Assembly (NCBI GenBank): GCA_001579985.1
Contig: LRSR01010804.1
Location: forward strand, 1 to 64,000
Length of the DNA stretch: 64,000 bases
Source of the DNA: Hypsibius dujardini
Lineage: Eukaryota; Tardigrada; Eutardigrada; Parachela; Hypsibiidae
Direction: 5' to 3'
Position 1 is the stretch's first letter, and every line of letters starts with the position of its first letter. Below are positions 45,801 through 56,775 of this stretch, piece by piece. The notes beneath the pieces are model-generated. The model did no database searches and was not told the origin of the DNA. It saw only the letters and a program-made list of their open reading frames with translations. The translations under genes were made by a program, and so were the position numbers.

Positions 45801-47617
45801 CGAATACTTTCATAATCGTGATCCGGCCACAAAGCCTGCCCTTGACTCGCGAAATACATGTCCATGACCACACACCCTAGGCTATATATGTCAGTTGGAG
45901 AGTCTGGAGGTGGTCGAATTACATTTCGAGACGGATAAAGCCACACCGCCATTTCTGGTGACGTGAAGTAATACGATTCCTTTCCTAAGCTGAATTTCTT
46001 CTTTGACGGCATTAGGCCACGTTGGTACTGGAATGCTCCTTCGATATCAATAATCTTAACGTTTTCGCCCGTGGACTCCATCATGATGTTTGAAGATGTT
46101 ATGTCTCCATGAACAAACTTAGTTCTATCAATTCCTTCATGCAGGTAATTAAGACCGGAAGCCACCTGAGTCGTATATTTGACGATGCGTTCGGTGGAGC
46201 AGTGTGAAGCGTTGCGCTTTATAAAGTCCTTCAACGTGATCCCGCTGCACCACTCTAGGAGTAGGCAATAATGGCTGCCTTCAATGTTGTGATTGTTCGC
46301 GTAACCGATAACAATATATCGAAGAATGTTTGGATGCTTGAGTTCTAATAGGGATTTTAATTTTTCTGAGTTGGCGTCACTGACAGATTCAAAAAGAAGT
46401 CTACACGCCTGGTTTCCGTCATGCTCCGTGACGGGGTTACCATCATCCAAATAAAATGCGTCCACCGTGCTAATAATAATTCCATAAAACCCATGTGCCG
46501 TAAAGCGGTGTGCATAGCCTGCTGGGATATGACGAAACCCAACTTGTCGGTCGCTGAAACAGTCCTTAAGTGTATATATAAATGTACCAGAGCTTCTATT
46601 CCCCTCATCCACAGTAGTCGTTCCCGTAATTTCTTGCAGGTCAAATGTCTTCAACATCAAGGACGCGCAGTCGGGGTAATTCAGCAAGGTCGCCGTGGTT
46701 AGACGGTCGTCTGGATTGACTTTTAGACAATGACGGGCCAGAACCTTCAGCTCTTCTGGCATAGCTTCTGGGATTTGGGGTATTAGAGGAAATCCTTCTC
46801 GTACGTGCCCCTGAGCAATTTCATCGGGAAATTTATCTATGTCGAAGCGCAGTCCCGGCTGTCCCTCTCGCACTAGATACATATCTAAAACCACACACCC
46901 CAGGCTCCATATGTCGGTTGAAGAGCTTAGAGGTCGTCGATTTCTTTCGTCACCGTAAGGCAGCCACGGCATCATTTCTGGCGACATGAAAGAAGAGTTG
47001 TCAAAAGAAAATGTTGAATTATTAAAATTTTTCATTTGCTCCTCTGACAATCTCGCAGACTTGCGCTGGATTGCACAGTCGAGATTAGCAATTTTTAGTT
47101 TTTTTCCCGTGAAGTCTTTCGTCAGTATGCCTGTTGATGCTAAACATCCGTGAATAAACTCCATGTTTTCATGAAGGTAACGAAGACCGGAAGCCAGCTG
47201 CAACGTGTAGTCGAGAAGGACATTAGTGGAGCAATACATCGTGTTGTTCTTGATGAATTCGGTAAGCGTCTTCCCGCTGCAGAATTTCATGAGTACGCAA
47301 AAACAGTTCCGAGTCGTGATACCAACGGCAAAGTACCGAATAACGTGCTTATGTGTGAGTTGTAAGAGGTTTTTTAACTCTCCAAATCTGGTTTCGCTTG
47401 GTTTGTCTTCCTCGAACAGAATTTTTAACGCATATGTTCTGACAGGGTCTCCACGGGGAACGAGATCAGGAGCCCAGTAAAAGGCGTTCACTTGGTCAAC
47501 ATGGTGCCGTTTACCAATAGTGAAATCCGGATTTTCAGGGCTACGACGACAGGCATTTTTCAAACCATCGCTGTCTGTGAAAACAGTATCGTATCTCCCC
47601 TCCCCGATTTTATCCAT
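42860..47617 (-). CDS. K4: four-kinase-domain protein (A-B-B'-C), two exons
   Basis: Exon 1 is 47617-45635 (661 codons, MDKIGEGRYD to KEFTQ), ending CACAG|GTAAAA. Exon 2 is 44761-42860 (633 codons plus stop) after TTGGTTTAG. Phase 0 on both sides gives 1294 residues. Domain features follow K3: A has HGC and NLD; B has ACR, HGDITSSN and IDIE; B' has AYR, HGDITSSN and IDIE; C has LALK, HKDLKGTN, DVD and GRATDIWSLG. Compared with K3, the B catalytic-loop asparagine is intact, B lacks one lysine codon after the loop (MMEST against MMKEST), and the tail is DDFSEG. The 873-base intron holds a different TIR insertion from that of K3. An alternative is two genes, with exon 2 using its own ATG. Probably a signalling or decoy kinase; the role is not known. 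Confidence 0.83.
45164..45624. mobile_element. TIR element of about 460 bp in the K4 intron
   Basis: Inverted ends (GCTATTCGGCCGGAGGTTCT and the inverse of AGAAACTCCGGCCGAATAAC; inner arms CACTATCCAGCC and GGCTGGATAGTG). AAGTTTT occurs on both sides (45157-45163 and 45625-45631) as a likely 7-base target duplication. The K3 intron carries a single AAGTTTT at this site and no insertion. No coding frame. Confidence 0.82.
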
Positions 47618-48226
47618 GTAGCACTCCAGATCGAGAATAAAGAGGTAATACAGGCAGGCAAGGATGGTGGAGGAGGAGGCGGATAACTTATTAGCTAGCG
47701 TACACAACTCCCAATGAAGTTCGACCCAACGAGGTTACTCCTCGCAATTTAAACGTTTCCAGTGCAAGAAGCGATATGGAAGACCAGAAAGTTATCTGCA
47801 CAATTTATCACATCGGAGCGCACTTGCTACAAAATTATAGTAAACAGAGAAGACGAAGTTGTCCTGACTAGAGATATGCGCAATCTTTCTCGATTCACTT
47901 GTACTCTATGTAATTCCGACCGAGGTTGTGAGTGATAAGCGCTCTATACATACCAATGATATCTTTTTTTTCTACTTTCATCAAGTGTATAGGCGATATA
48001 CTAAAAGATACGTCGGATAATTTCATAGAGATGCAAATTAGTTAATCATAACGCAGAATAAAAGTGTAAACCTGTAACACGCAACCGGTTCCTCGCAAGC
48101 AAGTGTCTGAAAACACTGGTCAGCCGCACGTATGATCGAACAAATAATTCGGAATTCCACCTTAAAATAAAGGAAAACGGAGCATCTACTGTATGTGTTT
48201 AGGTAAGATTGTTATACACCAAAAGA
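47618..48226 (-). promoter_or_regulatory. Leader between DNAJ relic and K4
   Basis: Near-identical to 33619-34246 and homologous in inverse to the + strand leaders. It should hold the K4 promoter and 5' UTR. A GGAGGA run lies near 47670. Confidence 0.55.
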
Positions 48227-48513
48227 TCACGACTTCTTGAGGTTGTTGAGGTATAGCTCCTCGATGGTCAGTATCTCCTTGTTGTTGAGTTTGGTGGGGA
48301 TGTCGTTTTTCAGGTAGAAGCGTACGTCGAGGTTTCGGGTCAGGTACTGGTGGGAATACTTGAGGGACTGCTGGAGGTTGTAGACTGATTCGGTGTAGGT
48401 GAGGGATGAGAGTGGGATGGATGACTTCTGCCGACAATCTTGAAAGCCGCCCCCGAACCGAAGCAATAATTAGGTTAGAGGCTTTTATTTGAGACCTACC
48501 TACACGTAGTAAA

Positions 48514-48557
<44 letters not shown>

Positions 48558-49041
48558 ACGGACAGACAGACAGAGAGACAGACAGAGAGACAGACAGACA
48601 GACAGACATATATATGGACAGGCAGGCAGACAGATAGACAGGCAAACAGAGTGGCAGAGAGACAACTGTCCAGCTCCAATTTAGGGTCATGTCAGGAGCC
48701 TTGTTTTTATCCGAATGCAGCATCAACGCCAACTTCCGGTACTGTTTCTTCAAGAGCACCTCTGAGAAGGAATCTATCTCTATGAAGAGGACCTGATAGA
48801 ATGTAGTGCATTTCTTGACTCGCAGCATGGCCTGTAGCTGCTCATCGGAGTAGTCTTTATGAGAGTCCGAGCCAGATTGGGAACTTAGTATACTCTGGAC
48901 TGTCCTGAGATGAGTGGTTGGCCTTAATCCGTTGACGTGTAGCGGAAGGGGAACGAGATCGTGGTCTTCCGACGGAGGGACTACGCTATTTTTGGTTCTC
49001 TCTTTTGTCACTGGCCGTCGGTTCCTGTTGGAATGTGTCAT
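48227..49041 (-). pseudogene. DNAJB12/14-like gene, best-preserved copy with altered J motif
   Basis: The first exon (49041 to about 48690) starts MTHSNRNRRPVTKERTKNS and continues with the J domain: YSDEQLQAMLRVKKCTTFYQ, then LLKKQYRKLALMLHSDKNKAP. The HPD tripeptide that stimulates HSP70 ATPase is HSD here, so the J domain should be inactive. A CAGA tract follows, then the DUF1977 exon (48466-48227) with YTESVYNLQQSLKYSHQ and NLDVRFYLKNDIPTKLNNKE, which ends early (NNLKKS) compared with other copies. No membrane span is visible between the exons. It is a relic or an N- and C-terminal remnant lacking its middle. Confidence 0.75.
48515..48608. repeat. (CAGA)n tract in the DNAJ intron
   Basis: ACAG units with interspersed GAGA variants, between the two DNAJ exons. 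Same place as 34675-34770. Confidence 0.85.
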
Positions 49042-49263
49042 TTTTCAGTTTTTGAATCTCGTTCAATAAACTTGAAACATAGATAAAAATACATAATCAA
49101 TAAAGCAAAGCGTTATTTATAATTTGTTTTATTGAACATTTTTGAAATACCATCTCGCTCACTACCAATGACTTATTTGGTGTAGTTCCGAGTTTTACCA
49201 TTGCCATGCTGACCAAATCTAGAGGGCGATGGGCCCGCTCGTCTCCCATATGTGCGGAGGCAA
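49042..49263. other. Upstream flank of the DNAJ relic
   Basis: Contains the inverse of CGAGATTCAAAAACTGA, the 5' UTR string also found at 56969 before the other DNAJ first exon. No gene. Confidence 0.5.
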
Positions 49264-49450
49264 ATTCGGGTGTACTACAAACCTGTTAGTATGGCAGTGG
49301 TAGTCACACTGGCACTTCCACTTCCACTTCCATTTCCACTTCCACTTCCACTTGGTATACGAGTAAAATAGTTTCCAGAAAGGGGTAGAATAGCCAGGGT
49401 GCTATTAAGCTTTTCGTTGTGTATTCAGGGAGGGGTAAAATAGCTGTTGC
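49264..49450. repeat. Hexanucleotide element end joined to a TTTTACCCC element end
   Basis: GGGTGTACTACAAACCTGTT and AGTATGGCAGTGG begin a short (CTTCCA)n tract, as at 17219. From 49365 the sequence switches to GTAAAATAG, GGGGTAGAATAGCC and GGGAGGGGTAAAATAGC, the ends of the GGAC minisatellite family with almost no minisatellite between them. Confidence 0.7.
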
Positions 49451-49497
49451 CGTATGTTTAAGAGCTAGTCCTTTTGTAAATTGCTGGCTAAAGTACC

Positions 49498-50640
49498 TTG
49501 CCGAACGCTCGCTTTTATAGCGGCGATAAACGACGCAAACTGCCGTTTGTAAGGAATACTCGAGGCAATATTTTGTCCGTGCGGAGGGACGGCAAAGTTT
49601 GTTTCCTCGCCATTGTTGAAGTAGTACTGCAGCAGGGCCACGCCGAAGTCCGGAACAAACAGTATGACCCGACGGAAGGCTAGAAATGCTGGATTGAAGA
49701 AGGATCGACAATCGACTTTGACGTTGTCAACCTTCGCCTAAGAAAACCCAAAAAATTACGTTATCACGTCCGCATCCGATGTTTTGACAGGAATATGGTT
49801 TGCTATCATGACACTCGGTGCTTACTTAAAGGGTGGAAATAAACACGTCTCAGCTTGATTAGACTTCATCGACTTTAAAAACCTGATTAAGTCTCGTTCC
49901 AAACGAACCAGTTTAACGGTTCAGAGCAATGCATTGCCAATTTAATTACCACTGCTCAGTTTTATACCGCCTAGCCAAGTATAGTGACCAGCGGTCATTG
50001 CGCACGAACCTTCACTGTGCCACGATCATAAGTCCACACGCCTTTATTGTCAGAGAGAAGGTCTTACGGGCTCTTTAACATCATCATGTTGATAATGAAG
50101 GAGACGTTCTTCACTCCAACGGGTACTCTGGACGGAATATTTGGGTTTTCCGGGTCTTCCATTTCCAGCTGCTCTTAGATCAAGCTGAACATAGCAACAC
50201 TCGACAGGGACCTTTTCTGCCCGATGAGAACCTCGTGGTAACCATCGACGACACCCCCAGAAGCCTGACAGTCATCGCCATCGCTTGCTGAATCAGTTGA
50301 GTGAACGTAAATGACTTCGTCTCTGTGACGGTCGACAAAGTCGACTTGCGGTCCACTAACAGGCACAAGAAGAGAAACATATCGTAGAACATAAGCAAAA
50401 TAAAAGTAACCGTACTTCACCCCCTGGAGGCTGTCGTTACATAGTGTCTCAACATATATGAAACAGCACTTACATCAACTCAAATTCTTTTCGTGATTCC
50501 TCCGTTTGTTGAGGCAATCCTTCATCTTCATATCTGCAGAGAATACGCTGAGTTTAATTTCGAAAGTATTTACCTTGAAGATTTGAATAAACACAATCGT
50601 TAACTTACTTCATAAAGTTTGGATGACTTCCGTCGTACGC
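49498..50640 (-). pseudogene. Partial decayed copy of the MULE transposase gene
   Basis: Matches 26024-27165 in the same orientation and covers the equivalents of exons 4 (end) to 7: YDGSHPNFMK, QTEESRKEFEL, SGPQVDFVDRHRDEV and GVALLQQ-type sequence. Exon 6 has two premature stops (after MFSLI, and in the KSP/DLLSD stretch) and an internal deletion, and exon 7 has shifted frame. The DDE, SWIM and C-terminal exons are absent. The copy breaks off at the CTGT tract at 50641. Confidence 0.8.
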
Positions 50641-50702
<62 letters not shown>

Positions 50703-50790
50703 TTGTCTGTTTGTCTGTCTCTCTGTCTGTCTCTCTGTCTCTCTGTCTGTCTCTCTGTCTCTCTGTTTCTCTTTCGGTCTTTCTCTCTGT
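50641..50790. repeat. (CTGT)n microsatellite grading into (CTCTGT)n
   Basis: About fourteen CTGT units, then TTTGTCTGT and CTCTGTCT variants. It marks the break point of the MULE copy (GTCGTACGCG before it matches 27155-27164). Confidence 0.9.
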
Positions 50791-51041
50791 CGCATTGGGA
50801 TTGGTTGTCGCACTTGTTCCCGAGATTTGTGTCCGTTGATTTTGTTTTCCCAAGGAGTCTGCGGCCTGGTCTCTTTATTTTGTTCCGTATTTCCCCTGCT
50901 GATTTGATATGGACTATTCTCGTTTCGCTAACTTTGTTTTCTGGTTTTCTCCTAAACTGCTGCAAACGCGCCCGTGTGTAGTGCTCTAAAATGTCCAAGA
51001 AAGACAAAAAAAGGGACCAAATTCAATCCATTCGTATCACT

Positions 51042-51433
51042 TTAATATTTCCACACGCAGAAACACTGCAACACACTCCAATTTGGGCAAAGCCGCAATA
51101 AGCCGTCTTTGACAGTCACAGGCTTCTCCTCCCGGGCGGTGACCTCTCCACCTCTATTGCGGAATTTCTCCGAAGGAAGTAGCACTTGGAAGAACTCGAA
51201 GTTACTGATTATGATTGCACAGGACGGCGTGACCTTGAAGATCCCCTGCGCCACGCCGAAAAAGAGGGAAGACAGACCCGTTTCCCGTTTATAATTCTAA
51301 CATCCGGGCTAGGGTGAGGTTGGTCTCCGTCCGAATGGGAGCGGCCCATGCGGTGAGGAGGTGGCCAAGTTTTAGCCTGGTCGTGGGTCTTGACCACGTC
51401 ACTGTCGTGGGCGCTGCCGCCGGACAGGCACAT
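51042..51433 (-). pseudogene. Mitochondrial carrier C-terminus (SLC25A39/40-like), frame-disrupted
   Basis: After a CACAG acceptor at about 51434 the - strand reads CLSGGSAHDSDVVKTHDQAK, resembling the DVVKT segment that starts the third repeat of SLC25 carriers. In another frame (51260-51042) it reads LFFGVAQGIFKVTPSCAIII, then SNFEFFQVLLPSEKFRNRGG, close to the end of SLC25A39/40 (IKVAPACAIMISTYEF). Those carriers import glutathione into mitochondria. The frame change between the two parts, and a shortened GG-to-DVV interval, make it a relic. The N-terminal repeats are not present nearby. Confidence 0.55.
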
Positions 51434-52239
51434 CTGTGGGTCACTGAAGCTGTAAAATGTGTATCACATTTTATAATGGAACGGTTCCTTTACTAGTGTC
51501 TTAAAAACATGGCGCAACGTCTGATCGTTTCTGAAAAACCAAAAAATGTGTTTTTACGAAAAATGTCATTGCAAAGCACTAACTCCAAGGTAAAAAAAGC
51601 AACATCAAAGAAAAGCCGCGCGCACTTTTCAACGATTCACCAATACTATTTCATCCTATTTTACCTTAATTTAACAGTGGGAAACAAAAATAAGTGTCGA
51701 ACGTGCTTAGAACCGCACGTTAAAAAGACGTCTTCGGCTAGACAAACCGGTTTTTTTATGCAAGGCTGGAAACTGTGACTCTGAAAAACGATTCGATAAA
51801 AGGACGTCTTGCAAACAGTGTGGCGATCCAAATAACGACTATGTACGTGAGAGTAACGTTCGTCTAGTTGTTGTTTGGACAGCTGGGTCTCCGTCTCCGC
51901 CTCCTAATGTGTCGACGCGAAGTCGGGAGCTCATGAACACGTAATTGATATTCTCTCGCTTTTCTATCATCCGGTTTTATTACTTACAGAATTAATAGCG
52001 GAAGGCGGACGCGGAACTCATCAACTTGTAAACGGCCTTGCGTAACATTCAGCTTCCGTGTTCTCGTACTCGATATTTTTTTGCTCCCCGCTGGGAACGT
52101 GAATTCTCAAATTCAGACTAGATGATGTATAAAATTCAGACCATTCCTAATGCCAAGCTGATCGTTCAGTAGATCTGCGGTTCTCCCTTCGAAAAATAAT
52201 CCATTTGGTCTGACCTTCTTTTTGGTGGGCAAAAGTGAA
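51434..52239. other. Spacer with an unrecognised Cys-rich open stretch
   Basis: At 51690-51950 the + strand gives KCRTCLEPHVKKTSSARQTG, then in another frame CKAGNCDSEKRFDKRTSCKQ and CGDPNNDYVRES. The three cysteine pairs suggest a zinc-binding or disulfide protein, but no start, splice pattern or family can be fixed. A possible short first exon is 51509-51589 (MAQRLIVSEKPKN, CAAG|GTAAAA). Low confidence throughout. Confidence 0.25.
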
Positions 52240-53924
52240 ATGGAGCGGCGCGGTTCTCGCTTCCTTCGGCTAGCCATTTGGGCAGCAATGTTGGCCGGTT
52301 TGCTGTTGATTCTCTCGGCTCCTCATCACACCGTGGACGGACAGTGTAAGTTCGCCGTCGGGTCGCTCGACTTTTATCTGGCCAAACTCAGTATCGGATT
52401 GTTCTACGATATCTGATGTAGTGTTGTTTAAATAACCGCTTGCAATTAAAATTAAAATTAAAATTAATGTAAATTCCCCGAACGCCCTATTTTAAGTGGG
52501 AATAAAATCAGTTTAAAATAATCCGAGCCATAAAAATGGATTTAAACTAAATCGAATTCTATTGAATTTAAATAGACACGTTTTGCGGAATCCCAAAAAG
52601 CATTAAATCAAGCATTAAATTTTTACAAAATTTTATAATTGGATTTATTCAAAATACACGGAGAAAAATTTCCTGAATTCGAACTGAAATTAAAATCACT
52701 GGCCTATTCCTGATTTTAAATAAAATTAAAAATTGCTCGACACCATTCCTAGATTTTAAATTTTTTTTATGTAAAATTAGGAATGGAACACTGATTTTAA
52801 TTTTAATTCAAATTCAGGAAATTTCCCTCCGTGGATTTTAATTAAATTGAATTATAAAATTTGTAGGAATTTCATGATTTTGTTTAAAAATAAAAGCCGA
52901 TTTTGGCTATTTTAAATATTGTTTTAAATAAATTTGAACAACACTAATTTGATGCATCTACGGTTAGAGAAAAAAGCAGGAGGAATTGAAAATAAACCCG
53001 ATTATTTAGCGCAAAGGTAGCAAAAATTGTTATTTTTAAAATTTGCTTTTATCTCTAGAAAGTAGAAACCTCAGAGGAAAATCGATTTTGCGTTAAAATA
53101 ACACTTATTTTTTTTGAAATTTCAAAAAGTTTGCGTTGATAGTAGCAAACAGCTTCAACTAAATAGGAAATCAAATTTTATCTGAAAAGTAAGAGATGAT
53201 GCCGTGGGCCATTTCTGGAGAAAACCTGTCGTGTTCGGATGCCAAAATTTCTCCTTAACTACTTCTTGTTCTATGATGTCGTGTTTTTCTTGCTAATAAA
53301 AAAAATTTTAGTTGTTGTTGCCAATCAATTTGATAATAAATTTGTAACCGGAAACGAACAATCTATATGTTTACCAACAAAATTATTAATAGGGCTGTAA
53401 TTCATAATATTGTGGCACATTCGTTTGACAAGTCATTTCGATACTCTGAAATTTTGCCACAAAAGTGATTTTCCATTGTTCAACCGACGGCGTAAAAATT
53501 ACAAAATTACGAAATTATTTTTACAGAACTAATCATTTTGAAAGATTTTGAAAGCAATGCCAAGCGAATTGATTCCGCCTTGCACGTCTGCTGTTCGGAT
53601 TTAAGATGCCTGAAAGTGGGATTTTTATCTCAAGATGGTTTAACTTATATTGAAATTGAAATTAGGAACACTTGTACCAATGAACGTTTGATTTTAAATT
53701 CAGTTCCAGTTCTGGACAACAAATTTATCAATTTATGAAGTCACGATGTTGTTGCTTTTTTTCCAGCACGTGCCTGTGAGTTCTCGGGATCGATGTGTCC
53801 GACGGGGAACAAGAGCCTCGCTCGATGCCAACGTCGCTGCCAAATGGCTAAATCGCAGAACGATTCTCGATGCACCGGAAGCGGACGCTGTGTCTGCGGC
53901 TGGGATTGTTCGTGGGAGCCGTAA
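52240..53924 (+). CDS. Secreted CS-alpha-beta defensin-like peptide, two exons
   Basis: Exon 1 (52240-52345) encodes a signal peptide: MERRGS, a hydrophobic core (LAIWAAMLAGLLLILSA) and HHTVDGQ. It ends in phase 1 at ACAGT|GTAAGT. After a 1421-base intron ending TTTTTTTCCAG, exon 2 (53767-53924) completes the codon and encodes SRACEFSGSMCPTGNKSL, ARCQRRCQMAKSQNDSRC and TGSGRCVCGWDCSWEP, then stop. The whole is 87 residues, with a mature part of about 60. Eight cysteines are arranged C-x6-C-x9-C-x3-C-x9-C-x5-C-x-C-x3-C. The CxxxC and CxC pairs are the mark of the CS-alpha-beta fold of invertebrate defensins. The frame spans the intron exactly, and an AATAAA follows at 54115. Probably an innate-immune peptide; other CS-alpha-beta roles (protease or channel binding) are possible. 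Named from pattern, not from a known ortholog. Confidence 0.75.
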
Positions 53925-55749
53925 AACGGGACGTTGACAAATTAACCCACCCTCCGCCGTTCAAACAATCACTGCCCCGGTTCTGTAAAACGGAATTTTA
54001 CGCATATGAAAGATAGATTCTATTTTCCTTGGTATGTTGGAAAATTACAAGCTTTTAAAACACTTATATACCGCTCACACAAATTTTTACTGGACAAAGA
54101 AAGCGCTGTTCGATAATAAATGTCCTCATCTACAACTTTCACTAGGCTGTTGAGCTATTTCAACTTATGGTGTGCATTGGTAAGCAAACGGCATGCCAAT
54201 AGGTTGGCGCGTACACCGCATTCTTTTTTGTCCGTTGGCGTTCGCGTTTTTTGGGTCGCGTTCTTTCGGCGCTCTGAAAGCGCAAACGTAAGCACAAAAA
54301 CGTGTTCATTTTGCGTTCGCGTTTCCGAGCGCACCATCTCTAATTTTAACACTACTGACGAGTTTTGATACAAAGCTTCTAAATCGATGTGGAATATCGA
54401 TATGGAGTTGGGATTATGGAGTTACTGTATAGGAACAGTAATACTGTCAGATGAAAGAGTACCGGGGGCCATGCTGGAGTTGGAGTTATTGAGTTATTAT
54501 ATACCAGGTTTTCCGACAAGCGTACTAGACTAATTTTCACTTGAGTAAACCCAAATTCTTTAAAATCTTTGACTAGAATTTAGTCTTAGACGTTCATAGG
54601 GTTAATATAGAACCAGAACGATTATTGATGAATAAGACAGAACCTATCCCTAGTACAAATGAAAAAATTAAGTACGAAAAGTCAAACGAAAAGTCAAATT
54701 TTTACACAAATTATACGCCATTCCGCACATAATTTATGAGATCGTTCTTAAGGCGTGTGACCACTCTTTTTATCCATCTAAATGTATGTGAAGCGATATG
54801 TGTGAGCGTTCAAAATTTATTCGCCTTATTCATTCCTCTGCAAAACCCGAGCAGACTACGTTTTTAGAAATAAATGACAGAATAAAAGTCTGTGCAGGAT
54901 GGCCAGGGTTTGGCATCTTGTGGGACGCAATGGTGGGATTTCTAATTATTTTAAAACACGGCGAAATATGTGTCCAAAAATAGTTCTGAAACAGTTTTTG
55001 CATTTTCGCAAAAAATTGCGAACCTTATGCTTTCAAGTTTCACGGCTGTGGGAAGACTGGAACAATATTCAGGGGTTATTATACCTTCGTTTGTCAAGCG
55101 TCAATCGTTAAAAGGTTTGCGGGATTCGATGTTAAGCTCATCTGAATGAAACTTTTGTAGACAATTTCCAGAATTGTTTTTAAACAAACACAGGTAATAG
55201 TTTCATAAGTCGTATGATAGAAATCCATAGGAAGATGAAGGCATTGACTAGAACTTTTTCGCCCATCCAGCTCTACAAAATTAATAAGACCTGAGCATAA
55301 TCGTATGGCCATACAAAATATGTATAAAATACGCCTTACGAATTACATTACATTTCTTTAAGGATTTTTGTCAGACACTGTATTTCTCCTGCGTAATGTT
55401 TTCAAGGACTGAAAATTGTACACACGGGTTAAAATAAATGTGGTCGTGCATAATATGTACGGCGTACGTTTTTTGGTGGCCGTACATAATATGCATGATG
55501 TAAGCCGCTGTTTCTACGTACAAATTTAAGGTAGCAATTCGACCTTAATGTGTACGGAAAAAAGACTTTTTGTACACCAGATGTGTACTAGGGTATGGCG
55601 AGTGATAGCAAAAAGAGGTTTTAAACTATTTGTACGTGTTCAGTGTGCCACAGAACAACTGGATCCGTTCCCTGAATCGTTGGTAAGGTAACAATGAGCG
55701 ACTTCCCAGAATAGCGGTTCCTTGTTATACGAGAATCCACAGTCCAGAT
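53925..55749. other. Intergenic sequence with no supported gene
   Basis: AT-rich in places. At 54405-54500 it carries an inverse unit of the 9.4 kb tandem repeat (GTTACTGTATAGGAACAGTA). Short frames at 54120-54368 read on both strands with no domain and are not supported. The rest shows nothing I can name. Confidence 0.5.
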
Positions 55750-56400
55750 ATTCAGCCTCATGCTGTTCGTCCGTCCATTCTGTGCTGTCATTCCTTAACA
55801 GTTCAACGGTTTGCCCATCGTCCTTTCTGTGCGCATTCTGCTCGCTGGTCCGCAATCGTCAGTCTGTTCACTCGCACTCCCTCCGTTAGTGCGTCAGGCT
55901 GTTCGTCTGTTTGCTCAGAACTCGTCCTACCATTCCGATCTTTTCCATCCGCTCAGAGTCCATCCGCCTTTCCGCATTCCGTCTATCCATTCATCCGTCC
56001 GCATTTACATATATCTCATTTACCTCCGTCATTTCCCGAAAGCGAACCAATAGACGGGGGATGACGGAGAGATGAATAGGCGATAATGACAAACGAAGGA
56101 TTATTTCTTTCGGAGGGATGGATTGACAACCGTATCGACATTTAAAAAATGGAAGGATTGCGAACGGGCGGTCGAACTGTAGCAGCAAAGCGGGTTGTGG
56201 ATCTAAGGAACGGCACTCGAGCCGAAGTACGGATAGTAAAATCTTTGGGTGGATAATGGAGTTGGAAGTCCCGATGACCGAACGGATGGAATGATTTAGG
56301 GCGAACGAGCGAACCGACTGTTGGCATTCAGATGAACTGAGGATTGGCAAAAAAACTGCGGACAGAGTCGAACTGCGAGCGGACGGCTTAAATAATAAAC
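55750..56400. repeat. Degenerate strand-switching GTCC/GGAC region
   Basis: Pyrimidine-rich GTCCGTCC-like words to about 56045, then purine-rich GACGGA-like words to 56400. It looks like a diverged relative of the palindromic minisatellite elements, with no obvious TTTTACCCC ends. Confidence 0.5.
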
Positions 56401-56410
56401 AGACACACAG

Positions 56411-56525
56411 ACGTGGCAAAAACCTTGCGCTCGCCGAGTTAAGCCATTACACTCATTGCATGGCTGTTGTATACAGCCCCCGACTTAAAGTGCTTAATTC
56501 GATCAGCGCAAGGTTTTTGCCACGT
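56411..56525. mobile_element. Small MITE of 115 bp with 21-bp TIRs
   Basis: The ends ACGTGGCAAAAACCTTGCGC and the exact inverse, plus a further pairing base, enclose about 70 bases. No coding capacity. The flanks do not give a clear target duplication (perhaps GT/AC dinucleotides). Confidence 0.8.
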
Positions 56526-56775
56526 GTGTACAAGAAAGGCGGCTGCTATTGGAGACGTAATCACAATGTAATGCAATCGTTTTGTAATACAATGCAAAAT
56601 TGTCTCGTAATGTAGATAATAATGTAAATTTTAATAATTCATTAATTCATTTAATTAACTTGAGTTTAAATACATTTTTACGAAATGTTTTAAATTTAAA
56701 ATTAAATTTAAAGGAAATGAAATTTCAAAATAATTAAATTAATAAATTACAGATACTGTTTTGGTGCTACTGTTA

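Noticed and set aside
54120-54373. Overlapping sense and antisense frames of 72-82 codons
   Set aside because: No domain, no splice partner, and both strands open by chance in the same segment.
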